NCBI RefSeq assembly: GCF_028714975.1
Contig: NZ_JAQTLH010000002.1
Coordinates: 219,219 to 283,218, forward strand
Origin: Sulfurimonas sp.
Lineage (GTDB): Bacteria > Campylobacterota > Campylobacteria > Campylobacterales > Sulfurimonadaceae
Length of the DNA: 64,000 nt
Reading direction: 5' to 3'
This document shows, piece by piece, positions 10,357 to 18,568 of the stretch (position 1 is the first letter of the stretch; each line of letters starts with the position of its first letter). The notes below the pieces were generated by a model. It saw only the letters and a program-made list of their open reading frames with translations, made no database searches and was not told the origin of the DNA. Both the position numbers and the translations under genes were made by a program.

Positions 10357-11213
10357 TGGCATTCAATTATGATAAATATTTACGTGTAAATAAGATGCCG
10401 ACACTTTGGTGTTGGGGTTGTGGTGATGGTGTTATCTTAAAATCGACTATCCGCGCTATTGAAAAAATGGGTTGGGATATGGATACGGAAGTTTGTGTCG
10501 TATCAGGTATCGGATGTTCAGGTCGTTTTAGTTCATATGTAAACTGTAACACGGTTCACACTACTCACGGTCGTACTATGGCTTATGCTACTGGAATTAA
10601 ACTTGCAAATCCGCAAATTAACGTAATCGTTGTAGCAGGTGACGGCGACAGTCTTGCAATTGGTGGAAATCACACGATTCACGCATGTCGTAGAAACATA
10701 AACTTAAATTTTATTCTTATCAATAACTTTATTTACGGTCTTACAAATTCACAGATTTCTCCAACTACTCCTCAGGGTATGTGGTGTGTATCTGCACAAA
10801 ACGGTAACATTGACCCGACTTTCAATGCTGCAAACTTGGCTATTGGAGCAGGGGCTACATTTGTTGCGCGTGAAACCGTAAATGATCCTAAAAAACTTGA
10901 AAAAATGTTAGTTAAAGGTTTTGAACATAGAGGTTATAGCTTTATGGAAGTACTTTCTAACTGTCATATTAACCTTGGTCGTAAAAACAAGATGGCAAAT
11001 GCTATGGAAAATCTTAGCTGGATTGATAGTATTACTGTATCAAAGAAAAAATGGGATGAACTTCCACCTGAAGAGCAGATGAATAAACTCGCAACCGGTA
11101 TTTTAAGAGAAGTAGTACAACCTGAATACACTGATATGTACGAAGAGGTAATCAAAGCTGCTCAAGGCAAGCGCGGTAAAATCACACAAGCTGATTTTGC
11201 GAAAAAGATATAG
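10356..11213 (+). CDS. oorB: 2-oxoglutarate:acceptor oxidoreductase, beta (TPP-binding) subunit
   Basis: OorB binds thiamine diphosphate and a 4Fe-4S cluster. CWGCGDG (residues 19-25) and GIGCSGR (about residues 49-55) provide cluster cysteines. The TPP motif runs from GDGDSLAIGG (about residues 95-104) to the NN pair about 27 residues later, followed by IYGLTNSQ. The length is 285 residues. It ends at 11213, and the stop codon is part of the AGGGAG ribosome site of oorC. Confidence 0.95.
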   Translation: MAFNYDKYLRVNKMPTLWCWGCGDGVILKSTIRAIEKMGWDMDTEVCVVSGIGCSGRFSSYVNCNTVHTTHGRTMAYATGIKLANPQINVIVVAGDGDSLAIGGNHTIHACRRNINLNFILINNFIYGLTNSQISPTTPQGMWCVSAQNGNIDPTFNAANLAIGAGATFVARETVNDPKKLEKMLVKGFEHRGYSFMEVLSNCHINLGRKNKMANAMENLSWIDSITVSKKKWDELPPEEQMNKLATGILREVVQPEYTDMYEEVIKAAQGKRGKITQADFAKKI

Positions 11214-11223
11214 GGAGCCTGAT

Positions 11224-11778
11224 ATGAGAAGTTCTTTAAGATTTACCGGTGTTGGTGGTCAAGGTGTTTTACTTGCAGGTGAGATTATGGCAGCTTGCAA
11301 AATTAAAGATGGCGGTTACGGTTTAAAAACTGCAACATATACATCACAAGTTCGTGGCGGTGCAACAGTTGTTGATATAACATTGGATGACAATGAAATT
11401 CGTTACCCATATGCAAATGAGGGTGAAATTGATTTTATGCTCTCAGTTGCAAATGTATCATATCAACAATTTAAAAACGGTGTGAGACTAGGTGGGATTA
11501 TTGTTGTAGATCCAAATTTAGTTACTCCGACCGAAGAAGATAGAAAGAAGTGGGTTATTCACGAGATCCCGATTATTACTATTGCAAAAGAAGAGGTCGG
11601 TAATGTTATTACTCAATCTGTTGTGGCACTAGCAATTACAAACACTATGACAAATGTTCTTGATAAACAATCTTTGATTGACACAATGCTTTCAAAAGTA
11701 CCTGAAAAAGTTCATGCTGCAAATAAAAAAGCGTATGAACTAGGTGAAAAATATGCTAGAGAGGCTATGGCTAAATAG
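11224..11778 (+). CDS. oorC: 2-oxoglutarate:acceptor oxidoreductase, gamma subunit
   Basis: The gamma subunit completes the Oor heterotetramer. GVGGQGVLLAGEIMA near the N-terminus and TYTSQVRGG (residues about 38-46) are typical of the POR-gamma/KorC family. I choose the ATG at 11224, with AGGGAG at 11212-11217. An upstream in-frame TTG at 11197 lies before this ribosome site and within oorB. The result is 184 residues, the usual size. The operon ends at a clear terminator at 11791. Confidence 0.94.
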   Translation: MRSSLRFTGVGGQGVLLAGEIMAACKIKDGGYGLKTATYTSQVRGGATVVDITLDDNEIRYPYANEGEIDFMLSVANVSYQQFKNGVRLGGIIVVDPNLVTPTEEDRKKWVIHEIPIITIAKEEVGNVITQSVVALAITNTMTNVLDKQSLIDTMLSKVPEKVHAANKKAYELGEKYAREAMAK

Positions 11779-11790
11779 TCTTGGTTTTTT

Positions 11791-11823
11791 AAGAGTAACC
11801 TTTTTACAGGTTACTCTTTTTTT
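11791..11823 (+). terminator. Rho-independent terminator of oorDABC
   Basis: A perfect 10-bp stem (AAGAGTAACC at 11791-11800 with its complement at 11809-11818) has an 8-nt loop and is followed by a T run. It sits 12 bp past the oorC stop. Confidence 0.93.
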
Positions 11824-11868
11824 AAATATACGTTTAATATTAAATAATATCTATAATATTATGAAATA

Positions 11869-12486
11869 TTAAACTCTAATGCTTTCCCAAAAAAATTCCA
11901 CATGCTTCTCAAATTGTGTTGATAAATTTGTAGTAGAGCCACTATCGAATCTCAAAAGCGTAATCTGAAGCCTAATGTAAAATAGGGTGGATAAAAATTC
12001 ATAAGCAACCATCATGGGATCAGCTGAACGAATCAAAGAGTTTTGCATCATTATAAAAAATGCTTCTGAGAGAACTTTTATATTTTCATTGTGAAATTCA
12101 TTCATAAACTGCTCTCTAAGCTCTTTATTTTGAAAAAGCTCTATCATTAGCAGTCTAAACATATTTTCGTTGTTTTTATCAAATGTAAGAAGTTTATACT
12201 GCATCGCAAACTTCTGCAAAAATGCTTTTCCTTTTAATGCCGACTCTTTAATGTCGCTATCGTTTTGAGAGAAGGGTGTTGTAAAAATCTCTTTTGCAAC
12301 GCACAAAAATATCTCCTCTTTATTTTTAAAATGATTATATAAAGCACTCTCTCTAATTCCTACTTCCGAAGCTATTTTTCGCACGCTGGTTGCTTTATAT
12401 CCATATTCTGAGAAGAGGGTTGATGAGACTTTTAGTATCTTTTGCTTAGTACCGATTGTTTTTTTGTTTGCCATGTTTTCGGACAT
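11869..12486 (-). CDS. TetR/AcrR-family transcriptional regulator
   Basis: A 205-residue protein with an N-terminal TetR helix-turn-helix (about residues 25-60, ending SALYNHFKNKEEIF) and a divergent all-helical ligand-binding domain. The family represses by binding palindromes and is released by a small ligand. It is transcribed away from rnpB. Four similar palindromic sites lie just upstream, so autoregulation is likely. No efflux pump or enzyme gene is adjacent, which is unusual for an AcrR-type gene; the target may be elsewhere. The ligand cannot be told from the sequence. Confidence 0.88.
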   Translation of the reverse strand: MSENMANKKTIGTKQKILKVSSTLFSEYGYKATSVRKIASEVGIRESALYNHFKNKEEIFLCVAKEIFTTPFSQNDSDIKESALKGKAFLQKFAMQYKLLTFDKNNENMFRLLMIELFQNKELREQFMNEFHNENIKVLSEAFFIMMQNSLIRSADPMMVAYEFLSTLFYIRLQITLLRFDSGSTTNLSTQFEKHVEFFWESIRV

Positions 12487-12504
12487 TTCTAGCCTTTGCT
12501 ACCG

Positions 12505-12626
12505 TATGAACGGATGTTAATGTTTGTAGAATTATAAATGAACAACTGTTAATTTAACCTTATAGAAAAAGAACAATCGTTCATATGTTATTTTATCAAA
12601 TTTTAAATAATATGAACGATTGTTCT
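12505..12626. promoter_or_regulatory. Array of four TetR-operator-like palindromes
   Basis: Four sites share the core GAAC-N4-GTT, and all can be read as ATGAAC-N3-TGTT: 12508-12518, 12540-12550, 12571-12582 and 12614-12625. The last two form mirror images with perfect 17-bp arms (12570-12586 and 12610-12626). The first three are 31-32 bp apart, near three helical turns. The first site ends 22 bp from the tetR start; the last lies about 36 bp upstream of the probable rnpB -10. Confidence 0.7.
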
Positions 12627-12661
12627 CATCTTAAGAAAAGAGATATAAAGGAATGATTTTG

Positions 12662-12667
12662 TACAAT
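12662..12667 (+). promoter_or_regulatory. rnpB: Probable -10 element of rnpB
   Basis: TACAAT lies 4 bp before the first paired base of helix P1 (12671). Epsilonproteobacterial sigma-70 promoters often lack a clear -35, and none is obvious here. Confidence 0.5.
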
Positions 12668-12670
12668 TTT

Positions 12671-13029
12671 ATAGGTACAACAGATAGCGACTTGATTTGC
12701 CTCAAGAGGAAAGTCCGAGCTGCTCTAAGACAGTGTTCCATTTAACTAATGGCCGCGGTAACGCGAGGGAAAGTGCAACAGAGAGTAGACTGCCACTTTT
12801 AAGTGGTAAAGGTGAAAGGGCGGTGTAAGAGACCACCAGTCTTTATAGCAATATAGAGAGCTTGTAAACCCAACATGGCAGCAAGAAACAGATGGTCAGC
12901 GTCTTAAGGGCGGAACTGCAGTAGAAGTACCGTAGTTTTGCCTATGCTACTGTTTCGCTAGAGTTACTATGTAAATAGTAAAGTAGATTAATGCTATCAA
13001 AACAAAACTCGGCTTATAGTTGTACCTAT
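12671..13029 (+). ncRNA. rnpB: RNase P RNA (bacterial type A)
   Basis: This is the catalytic RNA that matures tRNA 5' ends. Conserved cores are readable: GAGGAAAGTCCGAGCTGC near the 5' end, GGCCGCGGTAACGCGAGGG, AAAGTGCAACAGAGAG, GGTGAAAGGG, GTAAACCC and a 3' ACTCGGCTTATAG. Helix P1 closes the molecule: 12671-12681 pairs perfectly with 13019-13029. The 3' terminal 24 bp are the left attachment site of the prophage. Integration therefore leaves a complete RNA: the phage supplies a replacement 3' end with an 11-bp P1, against about 10 bp with the displaced chromosomal end at 24899. Confidence 0.96.
13005..13028. repeat. attL, 24-bp direct repeat inside rnpB
   Basis: The 24-bp sequence beginning AAACTCGGCTTATAG is identical to 24876-24899. 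It covers the 3' end of the RNase P RNA, including the 3' strand of helix P1. Flanks diverge at once on both sides. Confidence 0.94.
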
Positions 13030-13040
13030 CTCCAACAAAC

Positions 13041-13054
13041 CCCTATTTATAGGG
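13041..13054. terminator. Small hairpin between rnpB and int
   Basis: CCCTA-TTTA-TAGGG forms a 5-bp stem one base beyond the int stop codon and 12 bp beyond the rnpB 3' end. It could separate the convergent rnpB and int transcripts, but the T runs are poor. Confidence 0.4.
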
Positions 13055-13055
13055 A

Positions 13056-14159
13056 TTAAACAAACATTTTATTTTTAACCGTGTCCGTAGCGTGACCAAA
13101 TAAACAAAAATTAGCACCCAAATCAATGTTTTTAGACTGTATTACACTCGCATAATGCTCTAATGTAACTTTAGGGCTAGAATGTCCTAAAAGTCCTGCA
13201 AGTTCATTGATACTCACTATATTTTCTTTTAACATCAAAGTAGCAAATGTATGTCTAGTAGAATATAATTTATATCTCTCTACACCTGCTGCAATACAAA
13301 CATCTCGCCATTGACTTCTTAAAAGTGAAGCATCGTCAATTTCCCCAAAAAGAAAAATATTATCTTTTGGTTGTATCTTTCTTGCCTCTTCTAACATATA
13401 TGAAGTATAAGGCACTTTACGGATAGCGTTATTTGTTTTTCCACTGCCAAGCATTCCTTTAGTTCTAGTTCGATTAATATGGATAAATCCATCATCTTTG
13501 AAATCCACCAATTGAAGCCCAAGAATTTCGCCAACTCTCATACCCGTATTAAATGCTATAAAAAGATATGCTCTAATAACACCAACTGAAACAGTTAAAA
13601 TTTTATTTACTTGCTCTTTAGTAAAATATTGAATATCTTCTCTAATATCTTGTTTCAATTTAATACTCAAAGCAGGGTTAAAACTTATAACACCATCATC
13701 AACGGCAAGCTCAAATATCTCTTTGATACAGCTCTTATAAGTAGTTTTAGATTTACTTTTCATATTTAATGATATTAAATACTCTTTGATATCAAGTCTA
13801 GTGATAGTGTCAATATTTCTACCCTTAAAATACTCAATAACTCTAAGAAAATAACCTTGCTTTAAAAAAAAGCTTTTATTAGAGTCTTTTTGTTTTAAAA
13901 ATATGCCACCGTAATACTCAAAAGTTTTAGGCTTCTTTTTATAGATATCTCCGGAAGCAATTTTCATATCAAGAGCAGGGATAATTTGAGAAGTAACAAT
14001 TTTGATATTTTGCGGAGTATTCTTTAATTTTGTAGATTTACGAACACGAACACCGTCGACATAATAATTTAACCAAATCATAGAATCTTTTATATAGTGT
14101 GTTGTCATTCCTTTTTTACCTTTTTTAATAGCAACACTTTTACTATGCGACATAATCAT
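13056..14159 (-). CDS. int: Tyrosine recombinase / phage integrase
   Basis: It catalyses site-specific recombination between attP and the rnpB attB. The catalytic domain spans about residues 175-345: R208 (FNTGMRVGEILGL), a candidate Lys at 241, R302 with H303 (TRHTFATLML), H326 (LGHSSPKV) and the nucleophile Y336 (TLEHYASV). The usual box-II first His is Tyr (Y299), a tolerated variant. Residues about 80-165 form the SAM-like core-binding domain; the basic N-terminus probably binds arm sites. It is the last gene of the leftward operon, adjacent to attL. Most inoviruses borrow host XerCD, so an own integrase is notable. Confidence 0.92.
   Translation of the reverse strand: MIMSHSKSVAIKKGKKGMTTHYIKDSMIWLNYYVDGVRVRKSTKLKNTPQNIKIVTSQIIPALDMKIASGDIYKKKPKTFEYYGGIFLKQKDSNKSFFLKQGYFLRVIEYFKGRNIDTITRLDIKEYLISLNMKSKSKTTYKSCIKEIFELAVDDGVISFNPALSIKLKQDIREDIQYFTKEQVNKILTVSVGVIRAYLFIAFNTGMRVGEILGLQLVDFKDDGFIHINRTRTKGMLGSGKTNNAIRKVPYTSYMLEEARKIQPKDNIFLFGEIDDASLLRSQWRDVCIAAGVERYKLYSTRHTFATLMLKENIVSINELAGLLGHSSPKVTLEHYASVIQSKNIDLGANFCLFGHATDTVKNKMFV
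13080..13097. repeat. 18-bp repeat near attL (pair of 24789-24806)
   Basis: CGTGTCCGTAGCGTGACC at 13080-13097 recurs with one change at 24789-24806 in the same orientation. The copies are 51 and 69 bp inside the two att sites. They may be integrase arm-type sites, or the right copy may be a fragment of an integrase 3' end, since the left copy encodes part of its C-terminus. Confidence 0.5.
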
Positions 14160-14165
14160 AACGCT

Positions 14166-14375
14166 TTATATTAAAAATTTATCTAAATCAATATCATTGT
14201 CAATATTGTTTATAGGTTTAAAACAAGAATTAAACTCATCTATATTTATATAAACTCTTTTATAACCATCTTTTTTATAAGCTATCAAATCTTTATTTTT
14301 TATCATCTTTCTAATGTAAGAAATATCAATACCGACAATTTGAGCTAATTTTTGGATAGTTATAAATTTAATCAT
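14166..14375 (-). CDS. Small HTH protein, excisionase-like
   Basis: A 69-residue protein with an HTH_17/MerR-like N-terminus (TIQKLAQIVGIDISYIRKMI) followed by a short basic wing (AYKKDGYKRVYI). This architecture is typical of excisionases and small phage DNA-bending proteins. It starts within the end of the preceding XRE gene and lies 6 bp upstream of int, fitting a role as recombination directionality factor. That role is inferred from position; it could also be a transcriptional regulator. Confidence 0.6.
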   Translation of the reverse strand: MIKFITIQKLAQIVGIDISYIRKMIKNKDLIAYKKDGYKRVYINIDEFNSCFKPINNIDNDIDLDKFLI

Positions 14376-14610
14376 TTATTAATTCTTTGATTAAAGAAGT
14401 GAATAGAAAATATTTTTCTAATTTATTTAATAAAAAAGAATGTTCAATTATCAAATTCATAAAATAAATAGTTTGTAATGGTATTTCATTAGGTTTACTA
14501 GACCAGCGGTTTACAGTTCCCTCACTAACTCCCATTAATTTTGATAATTCAATTTGAGTTAAATTCATAGTAGAACAAATATTTTTAACTGGATTATTAT
14601 TTATTTGCAT
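14368..14610 (-). CDS. XRE-type helix-turn-helix protein
   Basis: An 80-residue protein with an XRE fold at residues about 8-45 (MNLTQIELSKLMGVSEGTVN), then an extra helix rich in Leu/Phe that may dimerise. It overlaps the rep stop by 1 bp and the next gene by 8 bp, so it is translated with the replication and integration genes. A role in phage copy control or lytic/lysogenic choice is plausible but inferred. Confidence 0.7.
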   Translation of the reverse strand: MQINNNPVKNICSTMNLTQIELSKLMGVSEGTVNRWSSKPNEIPLQTIYFMNLIIEHSFLLNKLEKYFLFTSLIKELIND

Positions 14611-15977
14611 TAAACCACCTCACTTTCAAATTGAAAAAAATCATCTTGATAGAGAGCTAAATCAACTTTTTCCTCAAGCAGTAAACCTCTATCTATCAAA
14701 ATATTTTTAGTATTTGCATAGTGCTTTAAATCGCAAGTTTCAATATCTAAATTTTGAAAGTAGTCATAAAGTTTTAAATCGCTCATTTGATAAGGATATT
14801 CTCTATGTTTATGCAAAATAGAAGATAAAGAAATAGGATTTTGACCCTCAGCAACTAACTTTTTATTTACATGCATTAATTTTTTTTCTGTATGTTGATA
14901 AAATATAAACTCTTCTCCGTCTATAATTACATCTACCGGCTTTTGAATTTTCTCTCTAAATAAAGGCTCATATTCAGCTTCAAGATATGTATAATCCTCT
15001 AATTTTTCAGCCCAATTCACGGGTTTAGAAACATAAATAGTCCCGAACTCATTATTAATAAAAGATATTTTTTTGGTATCTGAATAAACATAAACATTAA
15101 CATCATGATTTTTATAAGCAGCTGTTAAATCTAAAAGAGTATACATGCCATTAAGTTTACGATACACTTCAAGAGCTACAAAAGTGCGAGAAGTATAAAA
15201 CCTACAAATGCCGTGATATAGATACCAGAGTGTAAGATTTGTTATCTTGTCGCTATCTTCTCTTAAATCATCTAAAGTTTTTAAAATATATTTCATCAAG
15301 TAAGAGATAGGCGACTTAACATTCGTTTCAACCTGACTAAGCGGAGCAGGGAAAAGCCTATTTACAGCTTTGACAATAGAGTCAACACTATCAGCAGGAA
15401 CAAATAAAGAGATATGCAAATGTGGAGTACCGTCTTTGTGCGGTTCGGTAACTCTTAAATAACATCTATCGTCTTTTTGAATGTTTTTATAGCTCCTATC
15501 ATCAAATATTTTTTTCAACATCTTTGAAAGCTCAATAGAAGCGTTGCGAGGAGTATATTTATCAATCGTATTGCTAAAATCTAAAATAGGATCAATAAAA
15601 GGCACTCTTTGAATTACATGACAGTTTAAAAACTTAATTTTATTGATTGTAGTTATGTATTTGCGACCTGCAAACGCTTTATTTGTAATTAAACGACCTT
15701 TATAAGTCTTTTTAGGGTGCCAATGAGATGGTAAAGTAAGAGTAATAAAAATATTTTTTAAATCTCTCTCTTTTGAGTAATCGAAAATACTCCATGCTCT
15801 ATGTTGCAGTTCTGCAATGTATCTATCTGCATTCATGTAGCTATTTGCTACAAAATCAGCAAAAGGAACTATTTTATTATCAAGATGTATACCGTTATTA
15901 GTCATAAACTCTTTGTTTTTTACAAGTTTATTTTTAGCATTTTTGATTTGTTGTTTGTTTAAGCCGTAATTTGTCAC
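14610..15977 (-). CDS. Rolling-circle replication initiator (HUH endonuclease, pII-like)
   Basis: The protein (455 residues) should nick the phage double-strand origin and stay covalently attached to the 5' end. Motif I is FITLTLPSHWHP (residues 77-88), the metal-binding HUH motif is TPHLHISLF (H186, H188), and Tyr candidates are Y226 and Y230 in ISYLMKYILK, resembling the phage GPA/CRI family. The start is the GTG at 15977, with AGGAAG upstream; the leader resembles those at 22133 and 22768. It lies after the secretin and an intergenic hairpin, where f1 keeps gene II. Part of its 5' end is duplicated upstream. Confidence 0.85.
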   Translation of the reverse strand: MTNYGLNKQQIKNAKNKLVKNKEFMTNNGIHLDNKIVPFADFVANSYMNADRYIAELQHRAWSIFDYSKERDLKNIFITLTLPSHWHPKKTYKGRLITNKAFAGRKYITTINKIKFLNCHVIQRVPFIDPILDFSNTIDKYTPRNASIELSKMLKKIFDDRSYKNIQKDDRCYLRVTEPHKDGTPHLHISLFVPADSVDSIVKAVNRLFPAPLSQVETNVKSPISYLMKYILKTLDDLREDSDKITNLTLWYLYHGICRFYTSRTFVALEVYRKLNGMYTLLDLTAAYKNHDVNVYVYSDTKKISFINNEFGTIYVSKPVNWAEKLEDYTYLEAEYEPLFREKIQKPVDVIIDGEEFIFYQHTEKKLMHVNKKLVAEGQNPISLSSILHKHREYPYQMSDLKLYDYFQNLDIETCDLKHYANTKNILIDRGLLLEEKVDLALYQDDFFQFESEVV

Positions 15978-16012
15978 TTTGTCACTTCCTGTATGAATTT
16001 TATAATCGTGTC

Positions 16013-16283
16013 TAAAGAGATATGCAAATATGGAGTACCGTCTTTATGCGGTTCGGTAACTCTTAAATAACATCTATCGTCTTTTTGAATGTTTTTATAG
16101 CTACTATAATAAATATTTTTTTCAACACATTTGAAAGCTCAATAGAAGCGTTGCGATGTATACCGTTATTAATCATAAACTCTTTGTTTTTTACAAGTTT
16201 ATTTTTAGCATTTTTGATTTGTTGTTTGTTTAAGCCGTAATTTGTCACTTTGTAACTTCCTGTATGAATTTTATAATCGTGTC
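16013..16283 (-). pseudogene. Internally deleted tandem copy of the rep 5' region
   Basis: 16013-16155 matches 15405-15549 (inside rep) and 16156-16283 matches 15884-16012 (rep N-terminus and its leader) with few changes. The unit is therefore a tandem duplication of about 608 bp that has lost about 335 bp across a 2-bp microhomology. A residual 61-codon frame (16063-16248) begins with the same N-terminal residues as Rep and then breaks. It duplicates the rep ribosome site and possibly any nick site in this segment. Confidence 0.85.
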
Positions 16284-16301
16284 CGATAACTTTTTATAGA
16301 T

Positions 16302-16364
16302 AGCCAAGAGGCTCATTCGCATTTGTTCGCTGACGCTCACAAAGTGCGTATGAGTCCAAAGGCT
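16302..16364. promoter_or_regulatory. Long imperfect hairpin in the pIV-pII intergenic region (candidate packaging signal or origin)
   Basis: Arms 16302-16325 and 16340-16364 pair imperfectly (AGCC/GGCT at the base, then CTCAT/ATGAG, CGCA/TGCG and TTTG/CAAA) around a 14-nt loop. It begins 6 bp after the secretin stop. In f1 the packaging signal and origins are hairpins at exactly this place between gene IV and gene II. It may also act as a terminator, though no T run follows. Confidence 0.5.
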
Positions 16365-16369
16365 AAACC

Positions 16370-17497
16370 TTATTTAATAACCTCTATTGCGATTGAAATG
16401 TTAGAGTTAGTACTAGTATCCTTTTTATACTTGAAAGCCTCTCCTAGATAAGGAATGGAAGAAAAAAACGGTATTTCAAAGTTATCTTTTGATTTTTTAT
16501 TTTGCTTGATACCGCTTAAGAGTAAAACCTCTCCGTATTTAAGATTTGTATTTGATTTAAGTTGTCTTTTAAAGGTAGTAGGAACATTATCAACAACACT
16601 CAATATGTCTTCAATAATCAAATCTAAATCAAGATTTATATAATCCTCAAATACAAAAGATTTACCATTAATTTTGAGTCCTACATCTTTATAATCAATT
16701 GATGTCTGCTCACTCACATTTGCAGCTTGAGTAATTGTGTTTGATTTGCGGTAAGGAATATTATTTACAGCAGAGAAATTAAACTCTTTAGAATCTTGTA
16801 CGAGAATAAAAGGATTTTGAGAAACATTGAAAAATTTAGACTCACTAAAGAGTTTTAAAGCACCGTAAAAATTAGGACTTGTAAAAATAGGGTTTTTAGA
16901 CTGAAAAGGCAACACAAAAGTATTTAAAACATTTTGAACCTCTCCGGTAGCCGATGTATAAAGCGTAGAATGTGTAAAACCTTGCTCTTTTAACTCATCT
17001 TCATTTATCTCTATAATAGTAAATTTAAGAGTAACTTGCTTTTTTTCAAAATCTATTTTTTTTATATCATGTACTAAAGAGAAATATTGAGATTGCAAAC
17101 AATGAATGATAATTGTATTTGTAGTATCGACATATTGGAATTTAACATCTTTAAATGTCAAAAACTTAGATACAGCCTCAAAGCTATTATATTTTAAATC
17201 TATAAAGTAAGAATACAAAGAGCTATTTTGAATTTTTAGAAGATAATAAGTATTATTAAAATTAATAAGCTCATAACCTAACTTTTTAACACTCTCACGA
17301 TACAAAAACAAAAGATCATCATTTTTTATATTTTCAGGAACAAAAAGAGAAACCTCTTTAGACTTTAAATCCTCATCAATATAAACATTTATATTGTTTT
17401 GAGCAGAGAGCAGCTCAGTAAAATCTAAAAGAGTAATCTCTCTGTCATTTGCTTGCAGCTGGAGAAATAAAACTACTATTACTAATAACTTTTTCAT
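16370..17497 (-). CDS. Phage secretin, pIV-like outer-membrane channel
   Basis: It should form the outer-membrane ring through which virions are extruded. A signal peptide (MKKLLVIVVLFLQLQA) is followed by N-domains and a GspD-type C-terminus: VTLKFTIIEINEDELKEQG, VLLLSGIKQ and the secretin signature IPFFSSIPYLGEAFKY. I start at the ATG at 17497 because it opens the signal peptide; an upstream ATG at 17551 would bury it. It overlaps the end of the Zot gene by 53 bp. Encoding its own secretin, like f1 and unlike CTX phage, makes export independent of a host type II system. The length is 375 residues. Confidence 0.88.
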   Translation of the reverse strand: MKKLLVIVVLFLQLQANDREITLLDFTELLSAQNNINVYIDEDLKSKEVSLFVPENIKNDDLLFLYRESVKKLGYELINFNNTYYLLKIQNSSLYSYFIDLKYNSFEAVSKFLTFKDVKFQYVDTTNTIIIHCLQSQYFSLVHDIKKIDFEKKQVTLKFTIIEINEDELKEQGFTHSTLYTSATGEVQNVLNTFVLPFQSKNPIFTSPNFYGALKLFSESKFFNVSQNPFILVQDSKEFNFSAVNNIPYRKSNTITQAANVSEQTSIDYKDVGLKINGKSFVFEDYINLDLDLIIEDILSVVDNVPTTFKRQLKSNTNLKYGEVLLLSGIKQNKKSKDNFEIPFFSSIPYLGEAFKYKKDTSTNSNISIAIEVIK

Positions 17498-18563
17498 CGT
17501 TTTTAACCTTTTTATTTGAGATATATTTATAAAACTCTTCCGTAGTATCAAGATAGAATTTATAAAGATTTGAAGTTTTTTTATCGGTATAAAGAAGTTT
17601 AATATTATGTGATTTTAAAAAATGCTCAAAAAGAGGAATAGGAAGCAAAATATCATCATTAAAACAGTTTTTAGAGTTACAAAACAAAGAAAAAAGTTTT
17701 CTATCAGTAGTTTCAAAAGTAGGTTTTATCTCTTGTATAACAACAGAAGATTGATTTTGATTTTTAACATTTAAGTTATTTTGAATAGGTGAGACAGAGG
17801 TTAAATTAGAATCTTTAATTTGAGTAGAAACAGCCAGAGAATTATCTTTTTGATTTTGAGATTTTAAAGTATAAACATAATAAGAAAAACCTAAAGATAA
17901 AACAATAAAAAGAATAAAAGTGCTTAAAAGAATTTTAAAAATAACATTATTAGTATTTATACTATCACCAGACTTATATAAATCAAAAACCTCTACATTG
18001 CGTTTTATTTTTATAACTCCACTTTTAGAAGCTTTAGTTAAACGAGAAGAACAATAAACAGAATAAAAAAAATATCTCTTATCAAGAGTAAGAGAAGCGG
18101 GACGAGCTTCATAAAAAAACTCTGAAAAAGTTTTATATTTAGATTCAACCAAAGCAAGATTTTGAGTAATAAGAATAATCTCATGAAACAAATGACGATG
18201 ATAAGAAAGCCACCAAACCAAAACAGTATCACGAGAGCTAAAAAAATTATGAGCTTCATCAATGACAAAAAAAGCATTTAATATATTAAACTCTATACAT
18301 TTTTCAATCAATTCTTCATCAGTAGATTTTTTTTTGTAAAGAGTATGCAAGACAGTAAGCTTTATTTTTAAATCATCAAAATCAAGAGGAAAAACATTAT
18401 CAACAATATCAAAATTAAACTCATTTATATTTGTATAACAAACTTCATATTTAAACTTTTTATCTTTTTTTGCATTAGGAGAGCTAGAAAAATTATTAAA
18501 TATTTTATCTACTGCATAATAAGTCTTGCCAGAAGCAGGGCGACCTAAAAAAAAAGTAATCAT
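17445..18563 (-). CDS. Zot-like assembly ATPase (pI family)
   Basis: This inner-membrane motor assembles and extrudes filamentous virions. The Walker A motif GRPASGKT is at residues 7-14 and Walker B FFVIDEAHNFF is near residue 100. One membrane segment (about residues 208-230) separates the cytoplasmic ATPase from a periplasmic tail, the Zot/pI topology. The length of 372 is normal. It follows the DUF2523 gene by 5 bp. Despite the family name, nothing indicates a toxin activity. Confidence 0.92.
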   Translation of the reverse strand: MITFFLGRPASGKTYYAVDKIFNNFSSSPNAKKDKKFKYEVCYTNINEFNFDIVDNVFPLDFDDLKIKLTVLHTLYKKKSTDEELIEKCIEFNILNAFFVIDEAHNFFSSRDTVLVWWLSYHRHLFHEIILITQNLALVESKYKTFSEFFYEARPASLTLDKRYFFYSVYCSSRLTKASKSGVIKIKRNVEVFDLYKSGDSINTNNVIFKILLSTFILFIVLSLGFSYYVYTLKSQNQKDNSLAVSTQIKDSNLTSVSPIQNNLNVKNQNQSSVVIQEIKPTFETTDRKLFSLFCNSKNCFNDDILLPIPLFEHFLKSHNIKLLYTDKKTSNLYKFYLDTTEEFYKYISNKKVKNDEKVISNSSFISPAASK

Positions 18564-18568
18564 AATAT

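Noticed and set aside
12570..12626. Considered as a terminator or IS inverted repeats
   Set aside because: Arms resemble the two further palindromes closer to tetR, and there is no T run or transposase.
17445..18563. Considered a true zonula occludens toxin
   Set aside because: Walker motifs, single membrane helix and operon position show the pI assembly ATPase role; nothing supports toxin activity.
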